A program made the translations under genes and the position numbers. Below the pieces are notes generated by a model, which was not told where the DNA came from, made no database searches, and saw only the letters and a list, made by a program, of their open reading frames with translations. From Terriglobia bacterium (GTDB lineage: Bacteria > Acidobacteriota > Terriglobia > Terriglobales > Acidobacteriaceae), in the NCBI GenBank assembly GCA_020073165.1, contig JAIQFP010000001.1:310001-374000 (forward strand): a stretch of DNA of 64,000 bases, given 5' to 3'. Position 1 is the first letter of the stretch. Each line of letters begins with the position of its first letter. Below are positions 9,642-18,218 of this stretch, piece by piece.

Positions 9642-9974
9642 ATGCCTCCTGCCAAACCTGAGCGGCGTTCCCGCCAGCGCATTCCGGCGCGTGTTCCGGT
9701 CAAAGTCAAGGCGAAAGAGGGGACGCTGGAGACCACGGGATACACCCGGGACTTGAGCGCCACGGGGATCTTCCTCTACACCGATTCCCAAATCAGTGAA
9801 GGGAGCGAACTGGAGATGGTGCTGATTCTACCTGCAGAACTGACGCAGGGCGAGAAACGCTGGGTGTGCTGCCAGGCGTCGGTGGTGCGGGTGGAAAATG
9901 CCGGGGCAGGAGGTAAGTTTGGGGTGGCAGCCAATCTCCGCAGCGTGGAGGTTTTGCCGGAAATCGTGGGCTGA
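9642..9974 (+). CDS. PilZ domain protein (possible c-di-GMP receptor)
   Basis: 110 residues from ATG 9642; an in-frame start at 9579 would add 21 poorly conserved residues. PilZ motifs are clear: an Arg-rich RRSRQR near the N-terminus and DLSATGIF about 30 residues later, matching the RxxxR and [D/N]xSxxG c-di-GMP-binding signature. Single-domain PilZ proteins like this usually act as c-di-GMP-responsive adaptors for motility, exopolysaccharide or type IV pili. A hairpin follows the stop. Confidence 0.85.
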   Translation: MPPAKPERRSRQRIPARVPVKVKAKEGTLETTGYTRDLSATGIFLYTDSQISEGSELEMVLILPAELTQGEKRWVCCQASVVRVENAGAGGKFGVAANLRSVEVLPEIVG

Positions 9975-9985
9975 TGCCTGACTCC

Positions 9986-10007
9986 GCTGCACCAGATTTG
10001 GTGCAGC
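9986..10007 (+). terminator. Hairpin downstream of the PilZ gene
   Basis: GCTGCACC pairs with GGTGCAGC across a six-base loop; GTTTT follows after four bases. A second short hairpin (CCTTGAA/TTCAAGG, 10097-10119) and a run of eight T at about 10055-10062 lie further on. Plausible terminator for the PilZ gene. Confidence 0.45.
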
Positions 10008-10153
10008 TCGGGTTTTGGCACCGCTCCCCTAGGGCGAGGAAAGAGGGCAGTAAATTTTTTTTGCACATGCATCGGGATTGGTGCAATAATGCTGGCCCTT
10101 GAATTGCTCTGGTTCAAGGTTAGCGAAAACGAAAGCATCAGGTAGGTTCGGCC

Positions 10154-10483
10154 ATGTGGATTGAGAAATTGTCCTGCGGTGTGCTGCGTGTGCTGACTCC
10201 GCTGGGACCGCGCTACATCGAGCCCACGTTCTGGCAGCGTGTACACCTGCTATGGATTTTCCGCAACTTCCAAACCTTGCCGCCACAGGTCCTGCGGCCG
10301 TGGGAACAGCGGCTGATTGATGGCCTGTGTGCGGAGCAACGCTTCACCGCCTTGCCCCAACTCAACGGCGTGGAAGACGCCCCGGTCATCGGAACTCTGG
10401 AACGGCGTCCGCCGATTGCGGTGGAAGCATTGCCGGCCCGGCGGGCGAGTGCAAGAGTTACGGACGCGGTGGCACGGTCGTAG
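10154..10483 (+). CDS. Conserved hypothetical protein of the acidobacterial MWIEKL type
   Basis: 109 residues, no signal peptide. The first ~60 residues (PLGPRYIEPTFWQRVHLLWIF, then LPPQVL and LIDGLC) read like a compact conserved domain; the C-terminal 40 residues are Pro/Arg/Ala rich and probably disordered. ATG 10154 has AGGTAGG about 8 bp upstream. I recall similar short proteins in Acidobacteria but know of no function. It lies just upstream of tRNA-Lys. Confidence 0.6.
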   Translation: MWIEKLSCGVLRVLTPLGPRYIEPTFWQRVHLLWIFRNFQTLPPQVLRPWEQRLIDGLCAEQRFTALPQLNGVEDAPVIGTLERRPPIAVEALPARRASARVTDAVARS

Positions 10484-10658
10484 CGATCCCTTAGTAGCTC
10501 TGCCCATCCCGAAAATCACGCGAGCGACACAGCCGTGGCGGGCCAGACGCCGACGCTGCTGCGGGGTTCGTGTTAGACTCAATACGTCGCACGTTTTCGA
10601 CTGCTGCTGGCTGCAGTTCCCAAAGGTCCGCGGCGACAACTCCGCAATGGAATTTCCC

Positions 10659-10734
<76 letters not shown>

Positions 10735-10801
10735 GCTTCTCTCCATCCCTTCAACCACTTGTCCGGTCGGCGAGGGAACAGAAGGGAACCGAAAGCGATT
10801 C

Positions 10802-10969
10802 TTACTCGGGCTTTCTGGGCAAGACCATCCGGGCGGCCTGGCTGTTCGCTTCCCGCATGTCATCCGGTATAGCCTGCGTGTAGAGGTTCATGGTGGTGCG
10901 AATGTCCGCGTGACGCAGCAACTCCTGTTGCACCTTCACGTCCACCTTCAAGGAACGCAACATGGTGGA
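10802..10969 (-). pseudogene. C-terminal remnant of a tyrosine recombinase (integrase)
   Basis: The last 55 codons (STMLRSLKVDVKVQQELLRH and the following ADIRTTMNLYTQ) match the C-terminus of phage-type tyrosine recombinases, including the box-II His/Arg context (LLRHA) and the catalytic Tyr in NLYTQ. The upstream Arg-containing HTFRHTY segment expected just before STMLRS is missing: the frame continues into unrelated sequence (up to 11305). The enzyme is therefore truncated and inactive. It sits just inside the tRNA-Lys attL copy with its 3' end toward the tRNA, as expected of an integrase left behind after decay of an integrative element. Confidence 0.8.
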
Positions 10970-11273
10970 ACCCAATTGTACAGGAATCCGGTGGGATTCT
11001 GGATTCCTGGGTCGAATCCCACTGTCATCAATCAGTTCTCGATTTATCAGAATAACACTTTGGTAGTGGCAAATCCTGCAATAGCTATACCCTAGCTCTT
11101 CTGGGGGGCTGCATTGTGCGGGAGCGGCTGAGTATGATACCAACATTCGCATGGACCTGATAGACGATAGGGAGGCGGCCCGGACGCACGGGGCTGCTCT
11201 GCTTGTATGGATGGTTGAGCTTGCCGTCCCGGGGGCGACGCTCTTACGAAGGCTTTGATGAGGAGATGTTCCT
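10970..11273. other. Non-coding stretch inside the tRNA-Lys island
   Basis: No gene seen. GTGGGATTC at 10991-10999 pairs with GAATCCCAC at 11014-11022, with GGAATCC/GGATTCC nested around it. Part of this (GGGTCGAATCCC) resembles a tRNA T-arm lacking one base, but there is no cloverleaf. Confidence 0.4.
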
Positions 11274-12014
11274 GTGCTACGTTGTGCGTTTGCGGTTGCT
11301 TTCATTTTTGGCCTGCTGGTTGGGGCCCGTGGGCAAGAGGCACGGGTTGCTGAGCCTAATAAGGCACCGTCACTTCAGCCTATTCTTGAGGCTCTAGATA
11401 AGGCAAAACTCTCGGGATCTCTCGTATTTTCGGGACGCTGCGATTTGCGGGAGTGCAAGCCTTTTAGACCAACCTCAGAGTGTTTTCCGGACTTTCCGCA
11501 ATTCCGTGCTCGTGCAACCAGCGAAGGTTCCCCTCTTCAAACCTTGCGTGAAATATTCGCGGATGATCCAGCCATGCAGGTAATGCAGGAATCAGACGGG
11601 ACAATTCGAATGATTGAAACCGGCGTTCCGACGGATCTCCTAAACATCAGGATTAGAGACATCGTATTTGAGGGCTATGGGCATAGCGCCGTGTACAATC
11701 CAAACGCTGCCCTGAATTTCATTTTGTCGGCACCGGAAGTGGTAGCTTTCATGAAACTTCACGACATCGGATGGCCGTTCGCCGGCGAAGCAGCGCCGGG
11801 CAACCCTGGCGCGTGGCCGCCTGATTTGCCGCACATTTCGGGATCTCTGGATAACGTAACCCTCTCCGAGGCGCTGGACCGCGTCCTTAAGACCTTCCCC
11901 GGCGTCTGGGTTTATGAAAACTGCCCACGAAGTGACAAGAAAAACCGTGTTGTCTATTTCCGATTTTTCCACCTCCGGAAAATAGGTTCTGGCGTGCCAC
12001 TTGTCGATGAATAA
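11274..12014 (+). CDS. Secreted hypothetical protein, island cargo
   Basis: 246 residues from a GTG at 11274 with AGGAGA about 8 bp upstream. Signal peptide about residues 1-20 (AFAVAFIFGLLVGARGQ). The body has two segments resembling secretin/TonB short N-terminal (STN-like) folds: about 95-125 (MQVMQESDGTIRMIE) and about 185-215 (ISGSLDNVTLSEALDRVLKT). Two Cys in DLRECKP and SECFPD may form a disulphide. Base composition is clearly more AT-rich than flanking genes, consistent with acquisition. It lies within the tRNA-Lys-bounded segment with the next gene 39 bp away. Function unknown. Confidence 0.65.
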   Translation: MLRCAFAVAFIFGLLVGARGQEARVAEPNKAPSLQPILEALDKAKLSGSLVFSGRCDLRECKPFRPTSECFPDFPQFRARATSEGSPLQTLREIFADDPAMQVMQESDGTIRMIETGVPTDLLNIRIRDIVFEGYGHSAVYNPNAALNFILSAPEVVAFMKLHDIGWPFAGEAAPGNPGAWPPDLPHISGSLDNVTLSEALDRVLKTFPGVWVYENCPRSDKKNRVVYFRFFHLRKIGSGVPLVDE

Positions 12015-12053
12015 CAAATTTCCATAACCACATGCAAACTCACGTAGTGCGAG

Positions 12054-12572
12054 ATGTCTGAAGAAATCTTCGTACGGAATAGAGTTTGGAGAAAAACTCG
12101 AATCGCGGGTTTGGTCTTGATTTTGCTATTCACACTCGCTTCGCTGCCCGCTAGCGCGGCGGAAAACCTAAGGTCCCTATTTATCCACGCGGCGTGTGAT
12201 GGGAAAATCTCTTCTGCTGTACTTTCTTCTTTGAAAGAGGAAATCCGTACCTCAACAAAATACCAATTAGTTCCCGGATTGGATGACAATGGCCGGATGG
12301 ACACAGTGCTGACCATTTACATGAACTGCGCGGAGCGCAGTGATGTTGCTGCCGTTGCAACAAGCCACGGGTGGGCCCATTGTGACAGTGTCACAGATTG
12401 CCGTGGGACAGTTGATGGGAGCTCCATAAGATCGACCTTGTGCGATGCCATCGCTGCCGCAGAATGCGGACGAACGCTTTTCAAGGCGTTCGACGCCTAC
12501 GTCAGCAGTAGCAGTGTGGGCGCATCCCGGACCGCCGAAGCCAGACAGTTCGGCCACAAACCAACGACTTGA
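12054..12572 (+). CDS. Secreted cysteine-containing hypothetical protein, island cargo
   Basis: 172 residues. A short basic N-terminus precedes a hydrophobic segment (IAGLVLILLFTLASL, about residues 17-31) and a probable cleavage after PASAA. The mature part carries about six Cys (AACDG, MNCAE, HCDSVTDC, TLCDA, AECG), suggesting disulphides in the periplasm or outside. AT-richer than the chromosome average here. It follows the preceding secreted gene by 39 bp, likely one unit. No family recognised. The start at 12054 is the first ATG; a nearer start is possible. Confidence 0.55.
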   Translation: MSEEIFVRNRVWRKTRIAGLVLILLFTLASLPASAAENLRSLFIHAACDGKISSAVLSSLKEEIRTSTKYQLVPGLDDNGRMDTVLTIYMNCAERSDVAAVATSHGWAHCDSVTDCRGTVDGSSIRSTLCDAIAAAECGRTLFKAFDAYVSSSSVGASRTAEARQFGHKPTT

Positions 12573-12697
12573 GTTGCCATGCGTGTCGTAGATAAGGGAA
12601 CTTTAGGGGAACTGTAAGCACGGTCGGGTATAGATCGGGCTTACTTTTCACTCCATGATATTCCTCGTAAGTCCCTGAAATTGCGTTTCTCCTTGCA

Positions 12698-12725
12698 TTC
12701 GATTCCTTCCGCGCTCACCAACTTC
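12698..12725 (+). repeat. attR-like repeat: copy of the tRNA-Lys 3' end
   Basis: Matches 10712-10739 at 26 of 28 positions, including the CGCGCTCACCA acceptor end, but without the rest of a tRNA. Orientation is direct, as expected for attL/attR flanking an element of about 2.0 kb. Confidence 0.75.
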
Positions 12726-12783
12726 ATCAGTGCTTCAACCGCTTAACCGGCGGGCCATTCGACACTCTTGGCGGGGTGAGCTT

Positions 12784-13119
12784 TCACGGGTTCCCTTGAC
12801 GTTGCGCGACTTCAGAACAGGGCACATCGCGGCAACTGTACTGGTGCAGCTCTTGCATGGTTTGACTCAAGTGATTGCCCAGGAAGTCCAGGGCCAGGAC
12901 GACTCCACAAGAGGTTGCGAACGCCAGCAAAACGATCACCGTACAGGCGATCATGGCGATCCTCTTGTCAATGGCCGCGGGTTCTCTCAAGGATTTATCT
13001 GCCCGCGGCATGCCCACCAGCGTCATGGTCAATCTGGCAACGGTTGTGTGGCTCGGCGGGTACCCCCCAAACTCGCTGCTCAGCAGTTTGCCGGTTTCTT
13101 CGAAGGTGCGTTGCTTCAC
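12784..13119 (-). CDS. Small single-pass membrane protein, unknown
   Basis: 111 residues. I place the start at a GTG (13119) because a perfect AAGGAGG lies 5 bp upstream; the ATG at 13143 would put that Shine-Dalgarno inside the gene. One clear membrane helix (MIACTVIVLLAFATSCGVVL, about residues 55-78) separates a soluble N-terminal half from a short C-terminal tail containing two Cys (YSCRDVPC). It begins 44 bp after the multicopper oxidase stop, on the same strand, and is probably co-transcribed. No family recognised. Confidence 0.6.
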   Translation of the reverse strand: MKQRTFEETGKLLSSEFGGYPPSHTTVARLTMTLVGMPRADKSLREPAAIDKRIAMIACTVIVLLAFATSCGVVLALDFLGNHLSQTMQELHQYSCRDVPCSEVAQRQGNP

Positions 13120-13163
13120 ATTGACCTCCTTGGCAAAGCGCAATTGGCTTTGCCCTGTTGGGG

Positions 13164-14324
13164 CTACGGCTCGACCTTGTACAGAGTGACCATGCCAGCC
13201 ATCATGTGATCGTCGATGTGGCAGTGGTACATCCAGATGCCCGGGTCGTCAGGAACCATGTCAGCGGTGAGCATGTCCGCTGGCGAGATGCTGAGGACGT
13301 CGGTGCGGCGCCCCCTGGCAAGCACTACGTTCCCGTGCCAATGGGGATTGTGACCGTTAACGATTCCGCCAAGGGTGATCAGGTACCAGCGCACGCGTTC
13401 ACCCTTCTTCATGGTCATCATGGGCCCGTTGCCGTACATGTACCCGTTGACGCTCGACCGGAAGTTCTCGGCGGTGAAACCGGTTCCAATCAGTGAGAAG
13501 AGGCCGTCACTGTCGACGGGCTTGCCGTCCAGCTTGTTCACTCCCTTGGGATCCGTGGTGTAGGTCTGGATATTGTGGTCGAGGTACCAGCTCACGTTCT
13601 CGTCGAAGATCATGAACAGGCTGACGAACTCACGATCGACATCTTTGGGACGGCCGTCGGGACCCGCCATGCCTCGGGCCGTAATGATGATGGGGCCGAT
13701 CAGCCCGCTGTTGACGTCGCGCTGCTCGTTGACGTGGGAGTGGTAGAGCCAGATGACGGAGCTGCCATCGGCTGGTCCGGGACCGGCGCGCTCGGGAACT
13801 TGCCACGTGTAGGTATGCGTCTCTCCGGGCGGGACGATGGAATTAGCTTTGTCGGCGGCGGAGGAGCCATCGTCGTAAACCGAGCCTTCTGAGTCCTTGT
13901 TATAGAACACGCCATGCGGATGCATGCTGTAAGGCTTGGTGGCGTTGTTTTTGAAGACGACGCGGATGGTGTCTCCGACTTCGGCCCGCAGCACGGGTCC
14001 GAGAATTCCCAAGTGCTGCCACTCCGGAGCGCGGGGCTTGAGTTTGGAAAAAGTGGCATCGGTGTATTCGCGATAGACGGCCTTGCGATATACCTTGCCA
14101 ATACTGTGCGGACCGCGGTTCATGAACGTCGCGGCATAGCCGTCGAACTTCATGCCCATCATTTTGTTGATGCCATCGGGTGCGTAGTCCCATTCGACTT
14201 CGTCGGCAGCCACGTAGTAAGTGTGGACCTTGCCGGGATCGCGGGACGCCGTCTGCTTCGCTGCCATCGCAAAGGGACTTAGCAAGGCAACGCACAACAA
14301 TTTGATCACGACAGTTCTGAGCAT
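13164..14324 (-). CDS. Multicopper oxidase, exported
   Basis: 386 residues from ATG 14324, chosen because AGGAGA lies 6 bp upstream and a signal peptide follows directly (MLRTVVIKLLCVALLSPFAMA). Copper-ligand blocks are all present: MHPHGVF, WLYHSHVNEQRD, NPHWHGN and WMYHCHIDDHMMAGM, the last supplying the type-1 Cys and flanking His. Multicopper oxidases oxidise metal ions (Cu+, Fe2+, Mn2+) or phenolics and reduce O2 to water in the periplasm. Length is shorter than three-domain laccases, closer to two-domain or ceruloplasmin-like forms. It is divergent from a CadC-like regulator. Substrate unknown. Confidence 0.88.
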   Translation of the reverse strand: MLRTVVIKLLCVALLSPFAMAAKQTASRDPGKVHTYYVAADEVEWDYAPDGINKMMGMKFDGYAATFMNRGPHSIGKVYRKAVYREYTDATFSKLKPRAPEWQHLGILGPVLRAEVGDTIRVVFKNNATKPYSMHPHGVFYNKDSEGSVYDDGSSAADKANSIVPPGETHTYTWQVPERAGPGPADGSSVIWLYHSHVNEQRDVNSGLIGPIIITARGMAGPDGRPKDVDREFVSLFMIFDENVSWYLDHNIQTYTTDPKGVNKLDGKPVDSDGLFSLIGTGFTAENFRSSVNGYMYGNGPMMTMKKGERVRWYLITLGGIVNGHNPHWHGNVVLARGRRTDVLSISPADMLTADMVPDDPGIWMYHCHIDDHMMAGMVTLYKVEP

Positions 14325-14648
14325 GTTTTCTCTCCTGGAGGTTTCGGTCAGAATCCAGTCGGAGACGAGAAGGGCACTCCTCCCAGGCGCCCTTCCGTTT
14401 CGGTTCCGCGGCAGCGACCAGCGGATTTCAACCGGCAGCCCCAGATACTCCGCAAAGCGTCCTCTGCCACCCTCGCGCCCGAATGTGAAGGCAAAGCCGC
14501 TCCCACGCAATCCAACTCTGCGCAAATTGTGGACTAACAGCTAACCAGTTCGTTCTAAATGACTTAGCTGGATAAGCTAACCGCCTTATTGGGCGCACAT
14601 GGGACGTGCTAGACTCGACCGCGCAAGTTCTTCGGCCTCCTTCTAGCC
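14325..14648. promoter_or_regulatory. Divergent control region between multicopper oxidase and CadC-like regulator
   Basis: Contains a perfect dyad TTAGCT-N5-AGCTAA (14564-14580), with AGCTAACC repeated around 14539 and 14575. A possible promoter for the plus-strand gene follows: TTATTG (14586-14591), 18 bp, TAGACT (14610-14615). No coding frame is evident. The dyad could bind the encoded winged-helix protein; this is inference. Confidence 0.35.
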
Positions 14649-16982
14649 ATGGGAGCCACGCCAGACAAGTTCGCTGCTCGGAATGTCACCTACCACTTCG
14701 GCCTTTTCGTGCTCGATCCGGCGACTGGCACGCTGACGCGCAACGGAGTCCGCGTCAAACTGCAGGATCAACCTTTTCAGCTCCTGGTTCTGCTGCTGGA
14801 ACAATCCGGGCAGATCGTTTCGCGGGAAGAGATTCAGCGCCGGCTGTGGCCGGGAAACACCTTCGTAGAATTCGACAAGAGCCTGGGTGTGGCCGTTCTT
14901 AAGGTTCGAGAAGCCCTGCGGGATGAAGCCAGCAATCCGCGCTTTGTCGAGACGATCCCCCGCAAAGGATATCGCTTCATCGGCCCGGTGCAGACTGGAG
15001 GGCCGCTGGCGCCCCGCGCCGCCGCAGCCGATCAACTCCAGTTGGCGCACCTTCATGCGGGCAGGTCAGATTGGCTTCGGAGAATGAGCATCGCGGCGGC
15101 CGCAGTCGTGGTCGTGGCGCTCGCGGCGGCGGGCTGGTTTTGGCGAGAGCAGACGCGGGGGCGCATTCCCGAGCGCGCGCCGATCGTCGTCGGCGAGTTC
15201 AGAAATACAACCGGTGAGCCAGTGTTTGACGGATCCCTGCGGCGGGCGGTGGTAATTCAGCTCAACCAATCTCCCTATCTGCATGTTCTGCCGGATGAAA
15301 AACTTAGCGAGATCCTGCAGGATCTTGGGCGCTCGCCCGATGACGAGCTGACACCGGCCTTGGCACGGGAAGTATGCCAACGGGCGCATGCTTCGGCCGT
15401 GGTTGATGGATCCATCCAGGCCGGCGGTGGTGCTTACCTTCTGGCGATGGAAGCCAATCGCTGCAGTGACGGAAGTTCCCTGGCTCAGGAAACTCTGACC
15501 GTCGCCAACCAGCAGCAGGTATTGCCTCGGTTGGGGTCCATGCTCGAGGATCTTCGCCGCAGGTTTGGTGAGTCGCGCCAGTCGCTTCTGAAATACGACG
15601 TGCCGGTTGAACAAGCGACCACCAGCTCCTTGGAGGCTCTGAAAGCTTACCAACTGGGTCTGGAGCTGCGGGCGCACTCCAAGAACCTGGAGGCGAGGCC
15701 CGCCTTCAAGACCGCGATTGCACTGGACCCGGATTTCGCCATCGCCTACGCTCAGCTGGGCTCTTCATACTCCAATCTTGGAAACACAGTCGAGGCCAAG
15801 AAGTATTTCCAAAGAGCGTTTGAGCTTCGAGCTCGCGCCACAGAACCTGAAAGGCTCTATATTACGGGGCGTTATTTCGACATCGTGACAGGTGAAACGG
15901 AAAAAGGCTCCGAGACCTACAAATTGTGGACCGAGCTGTATCCGGGCGACTGGCGGCCATACAATGCAGTGGCCAATGATGCTTATCAGCTGGGAAGATA
16001 TGAGACCGTCGTCGATGCTGCTCGGCAAGCGGTCCGGCTCGGACCCAATCAGAACTTCGGGTATGTCAACCTGATCAACGGGCTTATCGCGCTGAATCGC
16101 CTCGAGGAAGCGAACAAACTCTGCCAGCAACTGATCACACAAGGACATGATGACTCCTTCATCCACATTGACCTGTTCACGATTGCCTCTCTTCAGCATG
16201 ATGAACTGGCGCTAAGCCGTGAGCTGGAATGGGCCCGCGAGCATCCCAACAATGCCGATATGCTCTATGCTCGGGCGGAGACCGCTGCTGCCGAAGGAAA
16301 GGTAAAAGAGAGCACCAAGCTGTTTGAACAGGTAGCGGGGCTGGATGCTGCCACTGGCGACCTGGAATCTGCCGCCAACGCCTTGGCAATTACGGCAGAG
16401 ATCAATTCAGAGATGGGATGGTCGGCGGTAGCGGAGAGAAAGTCCGGGGAGGCCCTCAAACTCGGGAAGAATGAACTTGTGCTCGGACTTGGATCTCTTG
16501 TCGCAATACGCGCCCACCACATGCGGAGAGCGAAGGAACTACTGGATCAACTCGACCACGACTATCCGATCTCTACCTTCAACCTTGGAGTTTATTCCCC
16601 GGTGGTGCGAGCGATGATGGCAGTGTCACGCGGCAGCACCGCAGAAGATGTAACAAATTTAATGCAAGCGGCCCTCCCCTATGAATTCGGATTTGAGGCA
16701 GATATGCTGCCAATCTACGTCCGTGCAGAATGTTATCTCGATACGCACGCGGCAGAGGAAGCATCACGAGAATTTCAGAAGATACTTGATCACCACAGCG
16801 TCGACGCCGCCACGACACTGTACCCTCTTTCTCAGCTGGGCTTGGCGCGCGCCTATGCCGCGATAGGACGAAAGGCGGATAGTCGCAAGGCCTACCAACA
16901 GGTGTTCACGCTTTGGAAGGATGCGGACAAGGATCTCCCGATTCTCTTGGCCGCCCAGCAAGAACTTCGGGCCCTGAAATGA
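14649..16982 (+). CDS. CadC-like winged-helix regulator with TM helix and TPR sensor domain
   Basis: 777 residues. An OmpR/PhoB-type DNA-binding domain is at about 17-112 (YHFGLFVLDPATGTLTRNG at the start, FVETIPRKGYRFIGP at the end). One membrane helix follows at about 146-167, then a periplasmic region with a TolB-like segment (about 180-320) and TPRs (about 330-777, e.g. AIALDPDFAIAYAQLGSSY). This one-component, membrane-bound layout is typical of acidobacterial CadC-like regulators that sense a periplasmic signal and bind DNA directly. No strong ribosome-binding site precedes ATG 14649. Divergent from the multicopper oxidase, which may be its target. Confidence 0.85.
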   Translation: MGATPDKFAARNVTYHFGLFVLDPATGTLTRNGVRVKLQDQPFQLLVLLLEQSGQIVSREEIQRRLWPGNTFVEFDKSLGVAVLKVREALRDEASNPRFVETIPRKGYRFIGPVQTGGPLAPRAAAADQLQLAHLHAGRSDWLRRMSIAAAAVVVVALAAAGWFWREQTRGRIPERAPIVVGEFRNTTGEPVFDGSLRRAVVIQLNQSPYLHVLPDEKLSEILQDLGRSPDDELTPALAREVCQRAHASAVVDGSIQAGGGAYLLAMEANRCSDGSSLAQETLTVANQQQVLPRLGSMLEDLRRRFGESRQSLLKYDVPVEQATTSSLEALKAYQLGLELRAHSKNLEARPAFKTAIALDPDFAIAYAQLGSSYSNLGNTVEAKKYFQRAFELRARATEPERLYITGRYFDIVTGETEKGSETYKLWTELYPGDWRPYNAVANDAYQLGRYETVVDAARQAVRLGPNQNFGYVNLINGLIALNRLEEANKLCQQLITQGHDDSFIHIDLFTIASLQHDELALSRELEWAREHPNNADMLYARAETAAAEGKVKESTKLFEQVAGLDAATGDLESAANALAITAEINSEMGWSAVAERKSGEALKLGKNELVLGLGSLVAIRAHHMRRAKELLDQLDHDYPISTFNLGVYSPVVRAMMAVSRGSTAEDVTNLMQAALPYEFGFEADMLPIYVRAECYLDTHAAEEASREFQKILDHHSVDAATTLYPLSQLGLARAYAAIGRKADSRKAYQQVFTLWKDADKDLPILLAAQQELRALK

Positions 16983-17236
16983 ACTGCGGACCGGACCACG
17001 AGCACGGCAGATGGCACTAGTCCCAAGCTGTTCTGAAATCTGGAGAGTCGGCATCAGGGAAGGGACAGGCGCATCTTTCTGGCGCACAGGCACTCCTCTC
17101 CTCGGTCAATCTTTCTGCTCATGGTGTTTGCCGCTACTACGCGCTATGATTAGCAAACAGCAGGAGGAAATTTGTGCCAAGAAGTAGGCGTTGACGCCCT
17201 CGCGGCACATCGACTTTGGCAGAACAGGAGATTCCC

Positions 17237-17827
17237 ATGTTTCAGATCCGGCTCATCATTGCTTTGATAATAACAGTGGCATTTCTGCCAGGAACGCTCG
17301 TGGCTCAGTACTCCTCCAGCGACGCTGGCCAGTACACCATCCTGAACGCGCAATACGGGACCACACGCAACCACGTAGATGTAACCAACCGGCTCAAGGA
17401 AATTGCCCGCCAGGATCGCACCTTCCGCATGGGGAACAGCACCTTCGGTGTGGACCCCGATCCAGGGCAAGTGAAGACACTCCGCATTTATGCCCGCGGG
17501 CCGAATGGGCAGGAACGCATGTTTGAGTATCGTGAAGGCAGCACGGTCGACGGCTCGATGTTCAGCAGTTGGGGCAGAGGCGACTGGGGCAACGACCCAT
17601 GGCATGGCGGGTGGGAAGGCGGCGGTGGCTATCAACCACAACCCGAGATGACCACAGCCCTGCAAAATCTGCGCGAAGCGCAGCAGAACCTCGAGTCGGC
17701 TTCGCGTGACAAAGGCGGCCACCGGGTAAAAGCTCTGGACCACATCCGGCAGGCCATCGCGGAGGTCGAGGCGGGGATTCAGTACGACAACACCCATCGA
17801 TCGAAGGGCGAAGACAGAAGACACTAA
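17237..17827 (+). CDS. Secreted DUF3395-like protein
   Basis: 196 residues from ATG 17237, with CAGGAG 6 bp upstream and a signal peptide (MFQIRLIIALIITVAFLPG, cleaved near VAQ). Residues about 32-110 (ILNAQYGTTRNHVDVTNRL, FGVDPDPGQVKTLRIY) resemble the DnaJC11 C-terminal DUF3395 fold, which also occurs in bacterial secreted proteins. A Gly/Trp-rich linker (GRGDWGNDPWHGGWEGG) leads to a C-terminal helical hairpin (about 145-185). Role unknown. Confidence 0.65.
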   Translation: MFQIRLIIALIITVAFLPGTLVAQYSSSDAGQYTILNAQYGTTRNHVDVTNRLKEIARQDRTFRMGNSTFGVDPDPGQVKTLRIYARGPNGQERMFEYREGSTVDGSMFSSWGRGDWGNDPWHGGWEGGGGYQPQPEMTTALQNLREAQQNLESASRDKGGHRVKALDHIRQAIAEVEAGIQYDNTHRSKGEDRRH

Positions 17828-17840
17828 GACAGGCTCGGAA

Positions 17841-17868
17841 GGTTCTCTTCCTTTCGTGCTCACCGACT
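17841..17868 (+). repeat. Possible third, diverged copy of the tRNA-Lys 3' end
   Basis: Aligns with 10711-10738 at 21 of 28 positions, including GGTTC, TTCCT and GCTCACC blocks in order and without gaps. It may be a relic attachment site from an older insertion. The match is weak enough that chance is not excluded. Confidence 0.35.
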
Positions 17869-18218
17869 ATTGCGTTTTGTTCGCCGCCGTTTGTAGCCCA
17901 CCGGCTTGCGGAAGGTCTAAGCCGTTGGCAGGCAAACGCTTGCCGTCGGGGTGTATCATCCCTGAGCGCACCGAATCGCACCAGCAGGACCGATAAAAAG
18001 AAACCGAAAGGGTGAGTCCCCAGACGGGGGTGCGGCATCATAGGCAAGGTGCGGTCGAGGGTGTTCTGTTCTCTTCGAGGCCCGGCCTTGGCTCACTTGT
18101 GCGTCGAGCGGGTGCAGTAAACACTCTCCAGTCGGTTAGCTCTGGCCGGGCGCAGCGATGTGGGGCAGGACGGCGGCGCTGCAAGAAAGAATCAAAAACT
18201 TGCTGAGGAGATCCGGCA
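17869..18218. other. Intergenic region upstream of egtB, nothing assigned
   Basis: About 350 bp with no convincing gene, tRNA or terminator. Short open frames on both strands lack ribosome-binding sites and recognisable content. It should contain the egtBD promoter, but I could not pick one. Confidence 0.4.

Noticed and set aside
10991-11022. Inverted repeat resembling a tRNA T-arm in the island
   Set aside because: No cloverleaf, anticodon arm or acceptor could be built around it; recorded only as part of the spacer.
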